This document shows, in pieces, positions 1-9,172 of a stretch of 54,173 nt of DNA. Both the position numbers and the translations under genes were made by a program. Every line of letters starts with the position of its first letter. Position 1 is the stretch's first letter. Source of the stretch: Acidobacteriota bacterium (lineage in GTDB: Bacteria; Actinomycetota; Actinomycetes; Actinomycetales; Microbacteriaceae); the NCBI GenBank assembly GCA_019352055.1, contig JABBOB010000009.1:9791-63963 (forward strand), given 5' to 3'. The notes below the pieces were generated by a model that saw only the letters and a program-made list of their open reading frames with translations, ran no database searches and had not been told where the DNA came from.

Positions 1-185
1 CCCGCGTCCGCGACGACGACACCGGCGGGCACGTTCGAGAACTTCGCGTAGGGGTCGAGGTTGCCCCACAGGTACATACCGCCGTAGAGCAGCGGCACGG
101 TCATCAGCGCGACGAAGGCGAGCACGCCGAGCTTCGTGGAGGTGAGGCGTCGCAGCTCGGTGCGCAGGAGGGTGATGATCGTCAT
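1..185 (-). CDS. YhgE/Pip family membrane protein, N-terminal fragment
   Basis: The first 61 residues of a gene that runs off the left edge. The N-terminus has a cytoplasmic basic stretch (TELRRLTSTKLG) followed by one hydrophobic helix (about residues 20-39) and then the FSNVPAGVVVADA segment typical of YhgE/Pip (phage infection protein-like) proteins, whose large extracytoplasmic domain starts here. The ATG overlaps the stop of the upstream gene (ATGA), so the two are translationally coupled. It is the third gene of a TetR / ATPase-like / YhgE operon. The family is linked to ABC-2-type membrane proteins; the exact substrate is unknown. The family call is from the N-terminus only. Confidence 0.7.
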   Translation of the reverse strand, partial: MTIITLLRTELRRLTSTKLGVLAFVALMTVPLLYGGMYLWGNLDPYAKFSNVPAGVVVADA

Positions 186-802
186 CGGAGGCTTCCGGTC
201 GGGGCGGCCGCGGACGCGGCGGGGAGGGATTCGGGAACAGCGGCGCCACCGATCACGAGCACGGGCAGCCCGCGGGCTGTGAACTCCTCCGCGACACGGC
301 GCCAGCCGGACGCGTGGCCGCCGTGGCGCTCGGGGGAGGTGAGCACGAGGGCGCGCACGCCGTCGCGGAACGCGGCGAGCTCGAGCAGGAGGCGGACGCG
401 GTCGGTGGGCGGCAGGTCGAGCATGGGGGCGCAGCTCCAGCGCTCCAGGCCCAACGAGGTGAGCAGGGCCTCCGCGTCCCGGCGACGGGAGGGACGCGCG
501 GCGAACCGGAGCTCCTCCTGCACCACCGTGCGGACGGCGAGGGAGGGGGCGGGTTCGGCGACGACGGGGGTGTCGACGAGCACGACCGCGCGGCGCAGCG
601 CCTCCGGATCCGTGCGGCCGTCGAGGAGCACCTCACCGCGGTCCGGCACGAGCCGGCCGGCGGCGATGAGCGACGCGAGCATGGGGCCGCGCTCGCCCTC
701 GGCGGCCACGAACGACGGCCGATCCCCGCTGAGCGCGGCGCTGAAGGGGGCCAGGGAGGGGATCCGCTCGGCGCCGATGCCCGCCCCGATGATCTCGAGC
801 AT
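182..802 (-). CDS. degenerate ABC-ATPase-like protein
   Basis: 206 residues with the overall order of a short ABC nucleotide-binding domain (a GEVLLDG segment after the P-loop position, an internal [16 protein letters not shown] segment where the LSGGE signature would lie, and [10 protein letters not shown] where Walker B LVLDEP would lie). The catalytic elements are not there: the P-loop region reads [10 protein letters not shown] with no Lys, and the Walker B acid is Thr. It therefore probably does not hydrolyse ATP in the usual way. It starts at an ATG that overlaps the TetR stop (TGATG) and its own stop overlaps the YhgE start, so it is coupled on both sides. It may be a structural partner of the YhgE protein. 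Family assignment is inference from pattern and context. Confidence 0.55.
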   Translation of the reverse strand: MLEIIGAGIGAERIPSLAPFSAALSGDRPSFVAAEGERGPMLASLIAAGRLVPDRGEVLLDGRTDPEALRRAVVLVDTPVVAEPAPSLAVRTVVQEELRFAARPSRRRDAEALLTSLGLERWSCAPMLDLPPTDRVRLLLELAAFRDGVRALVLTSPERHGGHASGWRRVAEEFTARGLPVLVIGGAAVPESLPAASAAAPTGSLR

Positions 803-1446
803 CACCGGTCGTCCTCCGGAGTCAGTCGGTCCGCGTTCGCGACGAGCACGGCGTTCGCGTCCCGCCAGGAGAGTCCGAGCGCGCCGAGGCCCGCGAGCAC
901 GACCAGCCGGCGCCCCTCGTGACGGGACATCGGCCGGCGGAGGCTCTCGTCGAGCACGGTGAAGGCGGCGCCCTCGATGAGGCGCGCGACGGTCTCGGCG
1001 TGCAGGTCCGTACGTCCGGCCCCCGTCGCCGCCGCCAGCTCGACGTCCGCGACGATGCGGGCGTGGAGCGGGCCGAGCTCGCTGCTCAGGACCTGCTCGT
1101 GGAGCGGGCCGCGCACCACGGTTCGGGTCATCGCCCGGACGTCCGCGACGTCGTCCCAGACCAGGCGGCCGACGAGCGCGAGGTCGAGCACGGGATCGGT
1201 GTCGTGGATCGCGTCGACCGCTGCAGCGACCCGGGCGGCGCCGATGGCCGCGAGCTCGCCGATCAGCGCTTCTCGGGACGGGAAGTGGCCGTACACGGAT
1301 CGACGCGTCAGGCCGGCCGCGGCCGCGATGGCCTCGAGGGACGCGTCGGGATCCTGGTTCAGCTCCGTGCGGGCGGCGTCGAGAAGCGCGGCGCGGTTCT
1401 TCGCCGCGTCGCTGCGCGGTCCGCGGGTGCCGGTCTGCGAGGACAT
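802..1446 (-). CDS. TetR family transcriptional regulator
   Basis: 214 residues. The N-terminal helix-turn-helix is clear (about residues 20-65: [12 protein letters not shown], then [25 protein letters not shown]), followed by an all-helical ligand-binding domain. It is the first gene of an operon with the ATPase-like and YhgE/Pip genes, and is likely their autorepressor: a perfect 10-bp inverted repeat lies 17 bp upstream of the start. The ATG is placed six bases after a TACGAT -10 element, so the mRNA is probably leaderless. The inducer is unknown; regulators next to YhgE-type exporters often sense toxic hydrophobic compounds, but that is inference. Confidence 0.88.
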   Translation of the reverse strand: MSSQTGTRGPRSDAAKNRAALLDAARTELNQDPDASLEAIAAAAGLTRRSVYGHFPSREALIGELAAIGAARVAAAVDAIHDTDPVLDLALVGRLVWDDVADVRAMTRTVVRGPLHEQVLSSELGPLHARIVADVELAAATGAGRTDLHAETVARLIEGAAFTVLDESLRRPMSRHEGRRLVVLAGLGALGLSWRDANAVLVANADRLTPEDDR

Positions 1447-1452
1447 GCCGCC

Positions 1453-1458
1453 ATCGTA
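1453..1458 (-). promoter_or_regulatory. -10 element of TetR operon (leaderless type)
   Basis: TACGAT on the minus strand, six bases before the ATG of the TetR gene. Placement fits a leaderless transcript whose first base is the start codon. The perfect operator lies directly upstream, over the expected -35 and spacer. Confidence 0.45.
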
Positions 1459-1463
1459 CGCCT

Positions 1464-1487
1464 AAGTTGCACACACATGTGCAACTT
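1464..1487. promoter_or_regulatory. TetR operator, perfect inverted repeat
   Basis: AAGTTGCACA, four bases, TGTGCAACTT: two perfect 10-bp arms in the purA/TetR intergenic region, 17 bp upstream of the TetR start and just upstream of its -10. Length and symmetry are typical for a TetR-family dimer-pair site. It lies also upstream of the likely purA promoter (TTGAAC at 1486-1491), so the repressor could touch purA transcription too. Confidence 0.8.
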
Positions 1488-1516
1488 GAACAGGGGTCGG
1501 TGGGCTCGGATAGGTT
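1486..1516 (+). promoter_or_regulatory. possible purA promoter
   Basis: TTGAAC at 1486-1491 and GATAGG/TAGGTT at 1509-1516 give a plausible -35/-10 pair with a 17-19 bp spacer, leaving a short leader with the AGAAGGA ribosome site at 1531-1537 before the purA ATG. The -35 overlaps the right arm of the TetR operator. Weak match; no other candidate stands out. Confidence 0.3.
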
Positions 1517-1542
1517 TGGATCCCAAGCAGAGAAGGATCCTC

Positions 1543-2829
1543 ATGCCTGCCATCGTGCTGATCGGCGCCCAGTGGGGCGATGAAGGCAAGGGCAAGGCGA
1601 CCGACCTGCTCTCCGGCCGTGTCGACTATGTCGTGAAGTTCAACGGCGGGAACAACGCCGGGCACACCGTGGTCATCGGCGACAGGAAGTTCGCCCTGCA
1701 CCTGCTGCCCTCCGGCATCCTCAGCCCGGGTGTGGTCCCGGTGATCGCCAACGGCACGGTGGTGGACCTCGAGGTGCTGTTCTCCGAGCTGGAGGCGCTC
1801 TCGGCGCGCGGGGTCGACGTGTCGCGCCTGCGGATCTCCGCGAACGCCCACGTGATCACGCAGTACCACCGCACCATCGACAAGGTGACCGAGCGGTTCC
1901 TCGGCAAGCGGCAGATCGGCACCACCGGCCGAGGGATCGGCCCGACGTACGCGGACAAGATCAACCGCGTCGGGATCCGCATCCAGGACCTCTTCGACGA
2001 AGGGATCCTGCGCCAGAAGGTCGAGGGATCCCTCGACCAGAAGAACCACCTGCTGGTCAAGGTCTACAACCGTCGGGCGATCGGCGTGGACGAGGTCGTG
2101 ACGGACCTCCTGCAGTACGTCGAGCGGCTGCGCCCGATGGTCGCGGACACCTCGCTCGAGTTGAACACCGCCCTCGACGAGGGCAGGACGGTGCTCTTCG
2201 AGGGCGGCCAGGCGACGATGCTCGACGTCGACCACGGCACCTACCCCTTCGTCACGTCGTCGAACGCGACGAGCGGTGGCGCTGCGACCGGGTCCGGCGT
2301 CGCGCCGAATCGGATGGAACGCGTCATCGCGGTCGCGAAGGCCTACACGACGCGGGTCGGCGCGGGGCCGTTCCCGACGGAGCTGCCGGACGAGTCCGGG
2401 GAGTGGCTGCGCTCGCGGGGCTTCGAGTTCGGCACGACCACCGGGCGCCCCCGCCGGACCGGCTGGTTCGACGCGCCGATCGCCCGTTACGCCCAGCGGA
2501 TCAACGGGGTGACCGACTTCGTCCTCACGAAGCTCGACGTGCTGACCGGGCTCGAGCGCATCCCGGTGTGCGTCGCCTACGACATCGACGGGCGCCGCGT
2601 GGACGAGGTGCCGGTGAGCCAGTCCGACTTCCACCACGCGACCCCCGTCTACGAGGAGTTCGCGGGCTGGAACGAGGACATCACCGGCGCCCGCACGTTC
2701 GAGGACCTGCCGAGGGCGGCCCGGGACTACGTGCTCGCGCTGGAGGAGATGATCCGAGCCCCGATCTCGGTCATCGGCGTGGGCCCCTCACGGGACGGGG
2801 TGATCGTCCGCCGCGACCTGCTGGGCTGA
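1543..2829 (+). CDS. purA: adenylosuccinate synthetase
   Basis: 428 residues, full length. Joins IMP and aspartate with GTP to make adenylosuccinate, the first committed step to AMP, in the cytoplasm. The GTP-binding P-loop is at residues 8-16 ([11 protein letters not shown], with catalytic Asp13 region), the NNAGHT switch with catalytic His follows at about 38-43, the IMP loop [15 protein letters not shown] is at about 126-140, and the C-terminal [13 protein letters not shown] aspartate loop is intact. The ATG at 1543 has a good AGAAGGA ribosome site six bases upstream; the reading frame is open far upstream but that part does not look like protein. It stands alone, between a divergent TetR operon and a convergent antiporter. 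Confidence 0.98.
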   Translation: MPAIVLIGAQWGDEGKGKATDLLSGRVDYVVKFNGGNNAGHTVVIGDRKFALHLLPSGILSPGVVPVIANGTVVDLEVLFSELEALSARGVDVSRLRISANAHVITQYHRTIDKVTERFLGKRQIGTTGRGIGPTYADKINRVGIRIQDLFDEGILRQKVEGSLDQKNHLLVKVYNRRAIGVDEVVTDLLQYVERLRPMVADTSLELNTALDEGRTVLFEGGQATMLDVDHGTYPFVTSSNATSGGAATGSGVAPNRMERVIAVAKAYTTRVGAGPFPTELPDESGEWLRSRGFEFGTTTGRPRRTGWFDAPIARYAQRINGVTDFVLTKLDVLTGLERIPVCVAYDIDGRRVDEVPVSQSDFHHATPVYEEFAGWNEDITGARTFEDLPRAARDYVLALEEMIRAPISVIGVGPSRDGVIVRRDLLG

Positions 2830-2838
2830 GGCGAGAGT

Positions 2839-2860
2839 CGCGGGGGACGCCGCCCCCGCG
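2839..2860. terminator. GC-rich hairpin between convergent purA and antiporter
   Basis: CGCGGGGG / CCCCCGCG arms with a six-base loop, nine bases after the purA stop; a second short palindrome follows at 2860-2873. There is no U-tract. It lies between two convergent genes and can serve both. Confidence 0.55.
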
Positions 2861-2891
2861 TCCCGGCCGGGACGTCGTCCACGACGACGAG

Positions 2892-4703
2892 TCAGTGGTC
2901 GGTCGCAGCCGGGCGGAGGCGGGTCTCCTCCAGGTCCAGGAGCGCCTGTGCTCGGTCCTCGATGCGCGCCGGGTAGACACCCTGCCGACGCAGCTCGAGC
3001 AGGTGCTCCCGCTCGGCGTCGACGACCGCGAGCCGGAGCCGTCGGAAGAGGCGGTGCGGTGTGGCCGCGAGCGGCTGGTCGGCACCGTGGCTCCGCTCCC
3101 ACGCCGCCTCGGCGCGGAGGTAGGAGGCCTGCCGCGCGCGCTCGACGATCTCGGGGTCGATCTCGGACGCGCCGTCGACCGCGGACGCGGGGTCGTCGAG
3201 CACCGCGAGCCCGTGGAAGCTCAGCTCGTCGAGCAAGGACGCGAGCTGACGCTGGTCCGCCGCCTCATCGACCCCCCGGATCCGGAGCGCGCGGATGAGG
3301 GCCGGCAGCGTCGCACCCTGCAGCAGCAGGCTCACCACCGCGACGATGAACGCGATCAGCACGAGCTGCGGTCGGTACTGGATGTGCTCGTTCGCGGGGA
3401 TCGACTGCGCGGCGGCGAGCGTGACGACGCCCCGCATCCCGCTCCAGCCGAGGATGACACCGCTGCGCCAGTCGATCGACTGGTCCCGCAGCTGCTCGAG
3501 GTCCGCTCGACGTCGCGCGTATCTCCTTCGGAGGAGCGTGATGCGGCGCCGCATCCGGCCGTGCGTCGGCTGGGTGAGCTCGCGCTGCAGGTACAGGAGC
3601 AGATGCAGCGCGCGGGCCTCGGCGCGCTGCTCCCGCAGGCGCAGCAGGAGGACGAGCGGGCCCACCCACAGGAACCGGAGGGCGATCAAGAGCGCGGTCG
3701 CGAGGAGGCCGAGGCCGATCGTCGCCCCGAGCGAGAGGGACGGGTCCGCGTTCACGTCCTCCACGAGGGCGCGGATCTGGAGGCCGACCAGCAGGAAGAC
3801 CGCGTTCTCCAGCAGGAACTGGATCGTGTTCCAGTTGATCCGGTCGCTCGTCCGGGTGACCACGGAGAACGATCCGGGGTTCGCGTACCCGGTGTACAGG
3901 CCGGCGACGACGACGGCGAGCACGCCGGAGGCGTGGATCACCATCGCGGGCGCGAACGCCAGGAACGGCACGGCGAGCGAGATCGCCGTCGCCAGCACCG
4001 GATCCTCGAGCCGTGACCGGATGGCGACCGTCACGATCCCGACGACGAGGCCGATCAGCACCGCCACGGCCACGGCGTAGACGAAGACCCCGGAGATGGC
4101 CAGCACCCCGCCCTTCTGGCCCCCGGTCGCGAGCGTGACGGCGGTAGTGAGCAGCACGAGCGCGGTCGCGTCGTTGACGAGTCCTTCGCCCTCGAGCACC
4201 GACAGGATCCGCGGCGGCAGTCCGAGCCGTCGGCCGACCGCGGTCGCGGCGACCGCGTCGGGTGGGCTCAGCACCGCGCCGAGGGCGATCCCGGCCGGGA
4301 GGATCAGCGCCGGCAGCACGTGGAAGAGGACGAACCCCGTGCCGAACGCCGTCACGACGACGAGGACGACGGACAGGCTCAGGATGGTGCCGATGTTCCG
4401 TCGGAAGTCGACGAACGGCAGCTTGACCGCCGCCGCGTAGAGGATCGGTGGCAGCAGCACGTCGAGCACGAACTCGGAGGGCACCTCGAACGGCGGCAGT
4501 CCCGGCAGGTAGGACAGCCCGACGCCGACGAGGACCAGGAAGATGGGGGCGGCGATCCCGAGCCGACGCGAGAACGCGGCGACCCCGACGATGACGGCGA
4601 TCCCGACGACGGCCGCGACCTCGTAGACGGGGAGCTGGTGGACGTCGAACGCGAACCCGCCTGCGGCCCGCGAGAGGGGGAGGTCGTGCAGGACGGCTTC
4701 CAC
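2892..4703 (-). CDS. CPA1 family Na+/H+ antiporter
   Basis: 603 residues. Exchanges cytoplasmic Na+ (or K+) for protons; about 12 hydrophobic segments fill residues 25-415, then a long cytoplasmic tail. The CPA1 ion-binding core is visible: SPPDAVAATAVGRRLGLPP followed by EGEGLVNDATALV, containing the conserved D and ND acids. The later segment WSGMRGVVTLAAA is another hallmark. The tail (about 430-603) is rich in charged helices and likely regulatory. The GTG at 4703 is chosen because TACCCT ends six bases before it, the leaderless pattern used by many genes here; no Shine-Dalgarno is present. It ends opposite purA across a shared hairpin. The frame is open upstream of 4703 but that part overlaps the TetR gene. 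Confidence 0.92.
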   Translation of the reverse strand: MEAVLHDLPLSRAAGGFAFDVHQLPVYEVAAVVGIAVIVGVAAFSRRLGIAAPIFLVLVGVGLSYLPGLPPFEVPSEFVLDVLLPPILYAAAVKLPFVDFRRNIGTILSLSVVLVVVTAFGTGFVLFHVLPALILPAGIALGAVLSPPDAVAATAVGRRLGLPPRILSVLEGEGLVNDATALVLLTTAVTLATGGQKGGVLAISGVFVYAVAVAVLIGLVVGIVTVAIRSRLEDPVLATAISLAVPFLAFAPAMVIHASGVLAVVVAGLYTGYANPGSFSVVTRTSDRINWNTIQFLLENAVFLLVGLQIRALVEDVNADPSLSLGATIGLGLLATALLIALRFLWVGPLVLLLRLREQRAEARALHLLLYLQRELTQPTHGRMRRRITLLRRRYARRRADLEQLRDQSIDWRSGVILGWSGMRGVVTLAAAQSIPANEHIQYRPQLVLIAFIVAVVSLLLQGATLPALIRALRIRGVDEAADQRQLASLLDELSFHGLAVLDDPASAVDGASEIDPEIVERARQASYLRAEAAWERSHGADQPLAATPHRLFRRLRLAVVDAEREHLLELRRQGVYPARIEDRAQALLDLEETRLRPAATDH

Positions 4704-4709
4704 CGCACC

Positions 4710-4715
4710 AGGGTA
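4710..4715 (-). promoter_or_regulatory. -10 element of antiporter (leaderless type)
   Basis: TACCCT on the minus strand, six bases before the GTG at 4703. It lies in the short gap after the TetR gene ends and supports separate transcription of the antiporter. Confidence 0.4.
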
Positions 4716-4752
4716 TCGGAGCGCCTCCGCCGGGCAGGTCGGATGCAGGTGA

Positions 4753-5343
4753 TCAGTCGGGCGCGACGGATGCCGCTCCGGGCATGAACGCGGCCATCCG
4801 CGCCAGCACGTCCTGCTCGATCTCGAGCAGGGGTCGCTCCTCCCCTTCGGCGATCCACTGGCGGAAGGCGAGGTGGAACGCGGTGACCCCCGTCTCCGCC
4901 GCGACCCTCGCGTCGGCCTCCGTCGCACCGCGCTCGCGGAACGCTGCGGTCAGGGCGTCGCTCAGCGCGGCGCGCTTGAGCAGCTCGCGCTCCTGCAGGG
5001 GGGTGTTCGCGTCGAGCACGGCCTGCCGCTGACGCGACCAGGCGCGACGCTCGATCGGGAAGAAGTCGCGTGCGGCCGCAGTGATCGCGGCCGTCGCGAG
5101 CTCGAACGGCGCCGCGCCCTCCGGAGCCTCCGCCACACCCTGCACGAAGGTGGCCGCGTACACGTCCGAGCCCACGAACAGCACCTCGCGCTTGTCGGCG
5201 AAGTGCCGGAAGAAGGTGCGTTCGGTGAGTCCTGCCGCAGCGGCGATGTCCTGCACGGTCGTCTGCTCGTAGCCGCGCTCGACGAACAGCGTGATCGCGG
5301 CCAGCTGCAGCCGTTCCTTCGCCCCCGGCTCCCACCGCACCAT
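4753..5343 (-). CDS. TetR family transcriptional regulator
   Basis: 196 residues. Helix-turn-helix at about residues 13-55 ([34 protein letters not shown]), followed by a TetR-type C-terminal domain with conserved helices. The ATG at 5343 (MVRWEPG) is preferred over an in-frame ATG 33 bases upstream because a TAGCCT -10 ends seven bases before it and because TetR proteins typically start just before the first helix. It is divergent from an NAD-dependent epimerase-like gene; an inverted repeat (5369-5398) lies between them, so it probably represses itself and that gene. Confidence 0.88.
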   Translation of the reverse strand: MVRWEPGAKERLQLAAITLFVERGYEQTTVQDIAAAAGLTERTFFRHFADKREVLFVGSDVYAATFVQGVAEAPEGAAPFELATAAITAAARDFFPIERRAWSRQRQAVLDANTPLQERELLKRAALSDALTAAFRERGATEADARVAAETGVTAFHLAFRQWIAEGEERPLLEIEQDVLARMAAFMPGAASVAPD

Positions 5344-5368
5344 GGAGCACAGGCTACCCATGGCAGGG

Positions 5369-5398
5369 ACTGACATCAGGGTGTAAAGTCATGTCAGT
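5369..5398. promoter_or_regulatory. inverted repeat in TetR/epimerase divergon
   Basis: ACTGACAT (5369-5376) and ATGTCAGT (5391-5398) form perfect 8-bp arms with 14 bases between. The repeat sits between two divergent genes, next to the TetR -10 (TAGCCT at 5351-5356) and ahead of the epimerase ribosome site. It is the best candidate operator of the neighbouring TetR protein. Confidence 0.6.
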
Positions 5399-5441
5399 TC
5401 CTGACCTCAGGGTGCCGAGGGGCACAGAAGGAGAGACCGTC

Positions 5442-6335
5442 ATGCGCGTGTTCGTCACCGGAGCCTCCGGCTGGATCGGCTCCGCCACCGTCGACGAGCT
5501 GCTGGCCCGCGGCCACCAGGTCGTCGGGCTGGCCCGATCCGACGCCTCGGCCGCGTCGATCGAGGCGAAGGGCGCCGCGGTCCGCCGGGGCGACCTCGAC
5601 ACCCTCGACGAGCTGCGGGCGGGTGCGCTCGAGGCCGACGCGGTGATCCACCTCGCCAACAAGCACGACTGGAGCGATCCGGCCGAGTCCTCCCGCGCCG
5701 AGCGCGGGGCCGTCGAGACCTTCGTCGACGTGCTCGCCGGCACCGGCAAGCCGTTCCTCTTCGCGTCCGGGGTCGCGGGGCTCGCTCCCGGCCGCCCATC
5801 GACCGAATCGGACCGGACCGAGTGGCGCGGGCCGCAGGCGCCGCGCGGTGGTGCCGAGAACCTCGCGCTCGACGCGGTGCCGGAGGTCGCATCGGTGGCC
5901 CTCCGCTTCGCGCCGACCGTGCACGGTGTCGGCGACCACGGCTTCGTCTCCGTGATCACGCAGGCTGCGAAGGATCGCGGCTTCGCGGGCTACGTGGGCG
6001 ACGGCGCGAACGCCTGGGCAGCGGTGCATCGTGCGGACGCGGGCCGTGCTGTGGCGCTCGGCCTCGAGAAGGCGCCGGCCGGCACCGCGCTGCACATCGT
6101 GGCCGAGCAGGGGGTGAGCACGCGGTCGATCGCCGAGGGGATCGGCCGGGGGCTCGGCCTTCCGGCGCGCTCGGTCGATCCTGACGACGCCCAGGACGCC
6201 TTCGGCTGGATCAGCATGTTCTGGGGGATGGACCTGCAGTCGGTGAGCGCCGACACCCAGCGCCTCCTGGCCTGGGTGCCGACAGGCCCGACCCTGCTGC
6301 AGGATCTCGAGGCGGGTGCGTACACCTCCTCCTGA
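5442..6335 (+). CDS. NAD-dependent epimerase/dehydratase-like SDR
   Basis: 297 residues, extended short-chain dehydrogenase fold. N-terminal Rossmann motif VTGASGWIGS at residues 5-14 and an NAD(P)-binding Asp/Ser after strand 2 (LARSD). The region where a classical YxxxK would lie reads RGPQAPRGGAENLA, so the catalytic Tyr is not evident; the later LRFAPTVHGVGDHGFV and WAAVHRADAG segments match a well-known actinobacterial and proteobacterial subfamily of unknown substrate. The ATG at 5442 has a strong AGAAGGAGAG ribosome site; the open frame further upstream overlaps the operator. It is divergent from, and likely repressed by, the TetR protein. Confidence 0.85.
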   Translation: MRVFVTGASGWIGSATVDELLARGHQVVGLARSDASAASIEAKGAAVRRGDLDTLDELRAGALEADAVIHLANKHDWSDPAESSRAERGAVETFVDVLAGTGKPFLFASGVAGLAPGRPSTESDRTEWRGPQAPRGGAENLALDAVPEVASVALRFAPTVHGVGDHGFVSVITQAAKDRGFAGYVGDGANAWAAVHRADAGRAVALGLEKAPAGTALHIVAEQGVSTRSIAEGIGRGLGLPARSVDPDDAQDAFGWISMFWGMDLQSVSADTQRLLAWVPTGPTLLQDLEAGAYTSS

Positions 6336-6358
6336 CCCCCACTCCGCTCACGCTTCTT

Positions 6359-6383
6359 GCCGCCGGTTCGCTGATCCGGCGGC
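6359..6383 (+). terminator. hairpin after epimerase-like gene
   Basis: GCCGCCGG / CCGGCGGC arms with a nine-base loop, 24 bases after the stop codon. GC-rich, without a clear U-tract. Confidence 0.5.
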
Positions 6384-6440
6384 ATGAGGCGTGCGCAGGG
6401 AGCTGAGTCGTCGGGCGAGTGCGGGGCGCGGAGGGGGCCG

Positions 6441-6446
6441 TAGGGT
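6441..6446 (+). promoter_or_regulatory. -10 element of chorismate mutase (leaderless type)
   Basis: TAGGGT, exactly six bases before the ATG at 6453. Same geometry as other genes in the window; no ribosome site is needed. Confidence 0.45.
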
Positions 6447-6452
6447 CGGAGC

Positions 6453-6755
6453 ATGACCGAGGACGAGGCCGCGGAGCTCCAGTCGCTGCGCGAGAGCATC
6501 GACAACATCGACGCGGCGCTCGTCCACCTGCTGGCCGAGCGGTTCAAGTGCACACAACGGGTCGGTCACCTGAAGGCGACGGCCGGTCTGCCTCCCGCCG
6601 ACCCCGCCAGGGAGCGGGAGCAGATCGCCCGGCTGCGCGGCCTGGCCGAGGAGTCGCACCTCGACCCCGGCTTCGCCGAGGCGTTCCTCGCGTTCATCGT
6701 GGCCGAGGTCATCCACCACCACGAGCGCATCGCGGAGGACGCCGCGAGATCCTGA
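6453..6755 (+). CDS. chorismate mutase, AroQ type
   Basis: 100 residues, a single all-helical AroQ domain. It rearranges chorismate to prephenate, the branch to phenylalanine and tyrosine. Diagnostic features: LRESIDNIDAALVHLLAERF in helix 1 (residues 10-29), the conserved Arg and Lys in RVGHLKA, DPAREREQI in helix 2, and FIVAEVIHHHERI in helix 3. No signal peptide, so a cytoplasmic monofunctional enzyme. It is monocistronic: an epimerase-like terminator lies before it and purL is convergent, with stops only seven bases apart. Confidence 0.92.
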   Translation: MTEDEAAELQSLRESIDNIDAALVHLLAERFKCTQRVGHLKATAGLPPADPAREREQIARLRGLAEESHLDPGFAEAFLAFIVAEVIHHHERIAEDAARS

Positions 6756-6762
6756 CCCGGGG

Positions 6763-9090
6763 TCAGCCGCCGACGCGCGCGCCGAGCCGGGCAGGCAGCG
6801 TCCCTTCGTGCGCGGCTCGCAGCTCCTCGATCGGGATCTCGAAGCGGTCCTGCACCTCGAGGGTGCCGCTCTCGACGTCCGTCACGCCGATGCGGAGGGC
6901 CGGCACGCGCCGGCCGGCGCACAGGCCGACGAACTTCACGTCCTCCTCGCGCGGCACGGCGACGAGCACGCGCGCCGTCGACTCGCTGAACAGCGCCGTC
7001 GCCGTGTCGACGCCGTCGCGCTCCTCGATGTCGCCGAGCCACACCCGGGCGCCGAGCCCGAACCGCAGCACCGCCTCCGCGAGGGTCTGCGCGAGACCGC
7101 CCTCCCCGAGGTCGTGGGCCGCGGCGATGAGGCCCTCGTCGTTCCCTGCGGCGAGGAGCCCCGCCAGGTCGCGCTCGGCTTCGAGCCGGACGGCGGGCGG
7201 GCGTCCGCCGAGGTGGTCGTGCACGACGCCGGCCCAGGCCGACCCGTCCAGCTCGAGTGCCGTCGTGCCGAGCAGGTAGAGGTTGAGGCCGTCGTCCTGC
7301 CAGCCGGACGGGATGCGCTTGGCGACGTCGTCGATCGTGCCGAGCACGCCGACCACGGGCGTCGGGTGGATCGCGGTGCTGCCCGTCTGGTTGTACAGCG
7401 AGACGTTCCCGCCCGTGACGGGCACCTCGAGCGCGAGACAGGCGTCCGCGAGGCCGTCGACGGCCTCCGCGAACTGCCACATCACCTCGGGGTTGGTGGG
7501 CGCGCCGAAGTTGAGGCAGTCGGTCACCGCGAGCGGGGACGCGCCCGTGACGGCCACGTTCCGGTACGCCTCCGAGAGCGCGAGCTGAGCGCCGGCGCGC
7601 GGGTCGAGGAGGCTGTAGCGGCCGTTCGCGTCCGTCGCGATCGCGACGCCCAGGCCGGACTCCTCGTCCACCCGGATCATCCCGCCGTCGTCCGGGAAGG
7701 ACAGGGCCGTGTTGCCCAGCACGTAGCGGTCGTACTGGTCGGTGATCCACGCGGGGGAGGCCAGGGAGGGGGAGGCGAGCAGGGCCAGCAGCGCTTCGCG
7801 CAGCTCGCCGCCCTCGGTGGGGCGGGGCAGCGCCGACGCGGAGTCCGCCTGCAGCGCGTCGATCCAGCTGGGGCGAGCGACCGGGCGGTCGTAGACCGGG
7901 CCGTCCACGGCGACGGTGGAGGGGTCGACGTCGACGATCGTCTCGCCGTGCCAGGTGATCTCGAGCCGACCGGTGCCGGTCACCTCGCCGAGCACGCTCG
8001 TCTCGACGTCCCATTTCGCGGTGACCGCCAAGAAGCCCTCGAGCTGCTCCGGCGTGACGATCGCCATCATCCGCTCCTGGCTCTCCGACATGAGGATCTC
8101 CTCCGCCGTGAGCGTGGGGTCTCGGAGCAGCACCGCGTCGAGGTCGACCCTCATGCCGCCGTCGCCGTTCGCGGCGAGCTCGCTGGTCGCGCAGCTGATG
8201 CCGGCGGCACCGAGGTCCTGGATGGCCTCCACGAGGTCGCCGTGGAAGAGCTCGAGGCAGCACTCGATGAGCACCTTCTCGGCGAACGGGTCGCCGACCT
8301 GCACCGCTGGTCGCTTCGTCGGGCCGCCCGCGGAGAAAGTGTCTGAGGCGAGGATCGATGCCCCGCCGATGCCGTCGCCACCCGTCCGGGCGCCGAACAG
8401 CACGACCTTGTTGCCTGCGCCGGTCGCGTTCGCGAGCCGGAGGTCCTCGTGCCGGAGCACGCCGACGGCGAGGGCGTTGACGAGTGGGTTGCCCTGGTAG
8501 ACCTTGTCGAACACCGTCTCGCCGCCGATGTTGGGCAGGCCGAGGCAGTTGCCGTAGTGCGCGATGCCGGCGACGACGCCGTGCACCACCCGGAGCGTGT
8601 CCGGGTCAGCGAGGTCCCCGAACCGCAGCTGGTCCATCACCGCGACCGGCCGGGCGCCCATCGCGATGATGTCGCGCACGATGCCGCCGACACCGGTCGC
8701 GGCGCCCTGGAACGGTTCGATGTACGAGGGGTGGTTGTGGCTCTCGACCTTGAAGGTCACCGCCCAGCCGCGCCCGATGTCGACGACGCCCGCGTTCTGA
8801 CCCATGCCGACCATCAGGTGCTCGCGCATCTTGGGGGTGACCTTGTCGCCGAAGCGGCGCAGGTACTTCTTGCTCGACTTGTAGGAGCAGTGCTCGCTCC
8901 ACATCACCGAGTACATGGCGAGCTCGCCCGAGGTGGGACGGCGCCCGAGCAGCGCGCGGATCTCGGCGTACTCGCCGTCCGTCAGCCCGAGCGCCGCATA
9001 GGGCTGCTCACGGTCCGGAGTCGCCGCAGCCCGCTCGACGGAGTCCACGTGGACCGTGGACGTGGACGTGGGGGTGGCGTCGCTCGTCAC
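6763..9090 (-). CDS. purL: phosphoribosylformylglycinamidine synthase subunit PurL
   Basis: 775 residues, the small (three-protein) type of FGAM synthase. It converts FGAR to FGAM with ATP and ammonia delivered by PurQ, held together by PurS. Recognisable: [17 protein letters not shown] near residue 55, [25 protein letters not shown] (catalytic His and Mg site), [22 protein letters not shown], the second half [11 protein letters not shown] and [13 protein letters not shown]. The start is uncertain between GTG 9090 and GTG 9096; 9090 is chosen because TAGGCT ends eight bases upstream. It is separated from purQ by a DUF2316 gene on the other strand, unlike the compact purSQL operons of many bacteria. 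Confidence 0.96.
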   Translation of the reverse strand: MTSDATPTSTSTVHVDSVERAAATPDREQPYAALGLTDGEYAEIRALLGRRPTSGELAMYSVMWSEHCSYKSSKKYLRRFGDKVTPKMREHLMVGMGQNAGVVDIGRGWAVTFKVESHNHPSYIEPFQGAATGVGGIVRDIIAMGARPVAVMDQLRFGDLADPDTLRVVHGVVAGIAHYGNCLGLPNIGGETVFDKVYQGNPLVNALAVGVLRHEDLRLANATGAGNKVVLFGARTGGDGIGGASILASDTFSAGGPTKRPAVQVGDPFAEKVLIECCLELFHGDLVEAIQDLGAAGISCATSELAANGDGGMRVDLDAVLLRDPTLTAEEILMSESQERMMAIVTPEQLEGFLAVTAKWDVETSVLGEVTGTGRLEITWHGETIVDVDPSTVAVDGPVYDRPVARPSWIDALQADSASALPRPTEGGELREALLALLASPSLASPAWITDQYDRYVLGNTALSFPDDGGMIRVDEESGLGVAIATDANGRYSLLDPRAGAQLALSEAYRNVAVTGASPLAVTDCLNFGAPTNPEVMWQFAEAVDGLADACLALEVPVTGGNVSLYNQTGSTAIHPTPVVGVLGTIDDVAKRIPSGWQDDGLNLYLLGTTALELDGSAWAGVVHDHLGGRPPAVRLEAERDLAGLLAAGNDEGLIAAAHDLGEGGLAQTLAEAVLRFGLGARVWLGDIEERDGVDTATALFSESTARVLVAVPREEDVKFVGLCAGRRVPALRIGVTDVESGTLEVQDRFEIPIEELRAAHEGTLPARLGARVGG

Positions 9091-9098
9091 GTTCACCG

Positions 9099-9104
9099 AG
9101 CCTA
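9099..9104 (-). promoter_or_regulatory. -10 element of purL
   Basis: TAGGCT on the minus strand, eight bases before GTG 9090. The same hexamer is found at purS and purM. Confidence 0.4.
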
Positions 9105-9172
9105 CGGCGGTCCGCGCGGCTCCGCGCCCGATCGTCCGCCTCACGGTGCGACACTGCGGGTCGGGAGGGCCC

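Noticed and set aside
3260-3290. GGATCCGG unit inside the antiporter gene as a repeat copy
   Set aside because: Only the 8-base core matches, within coding sequence; expected by chance.
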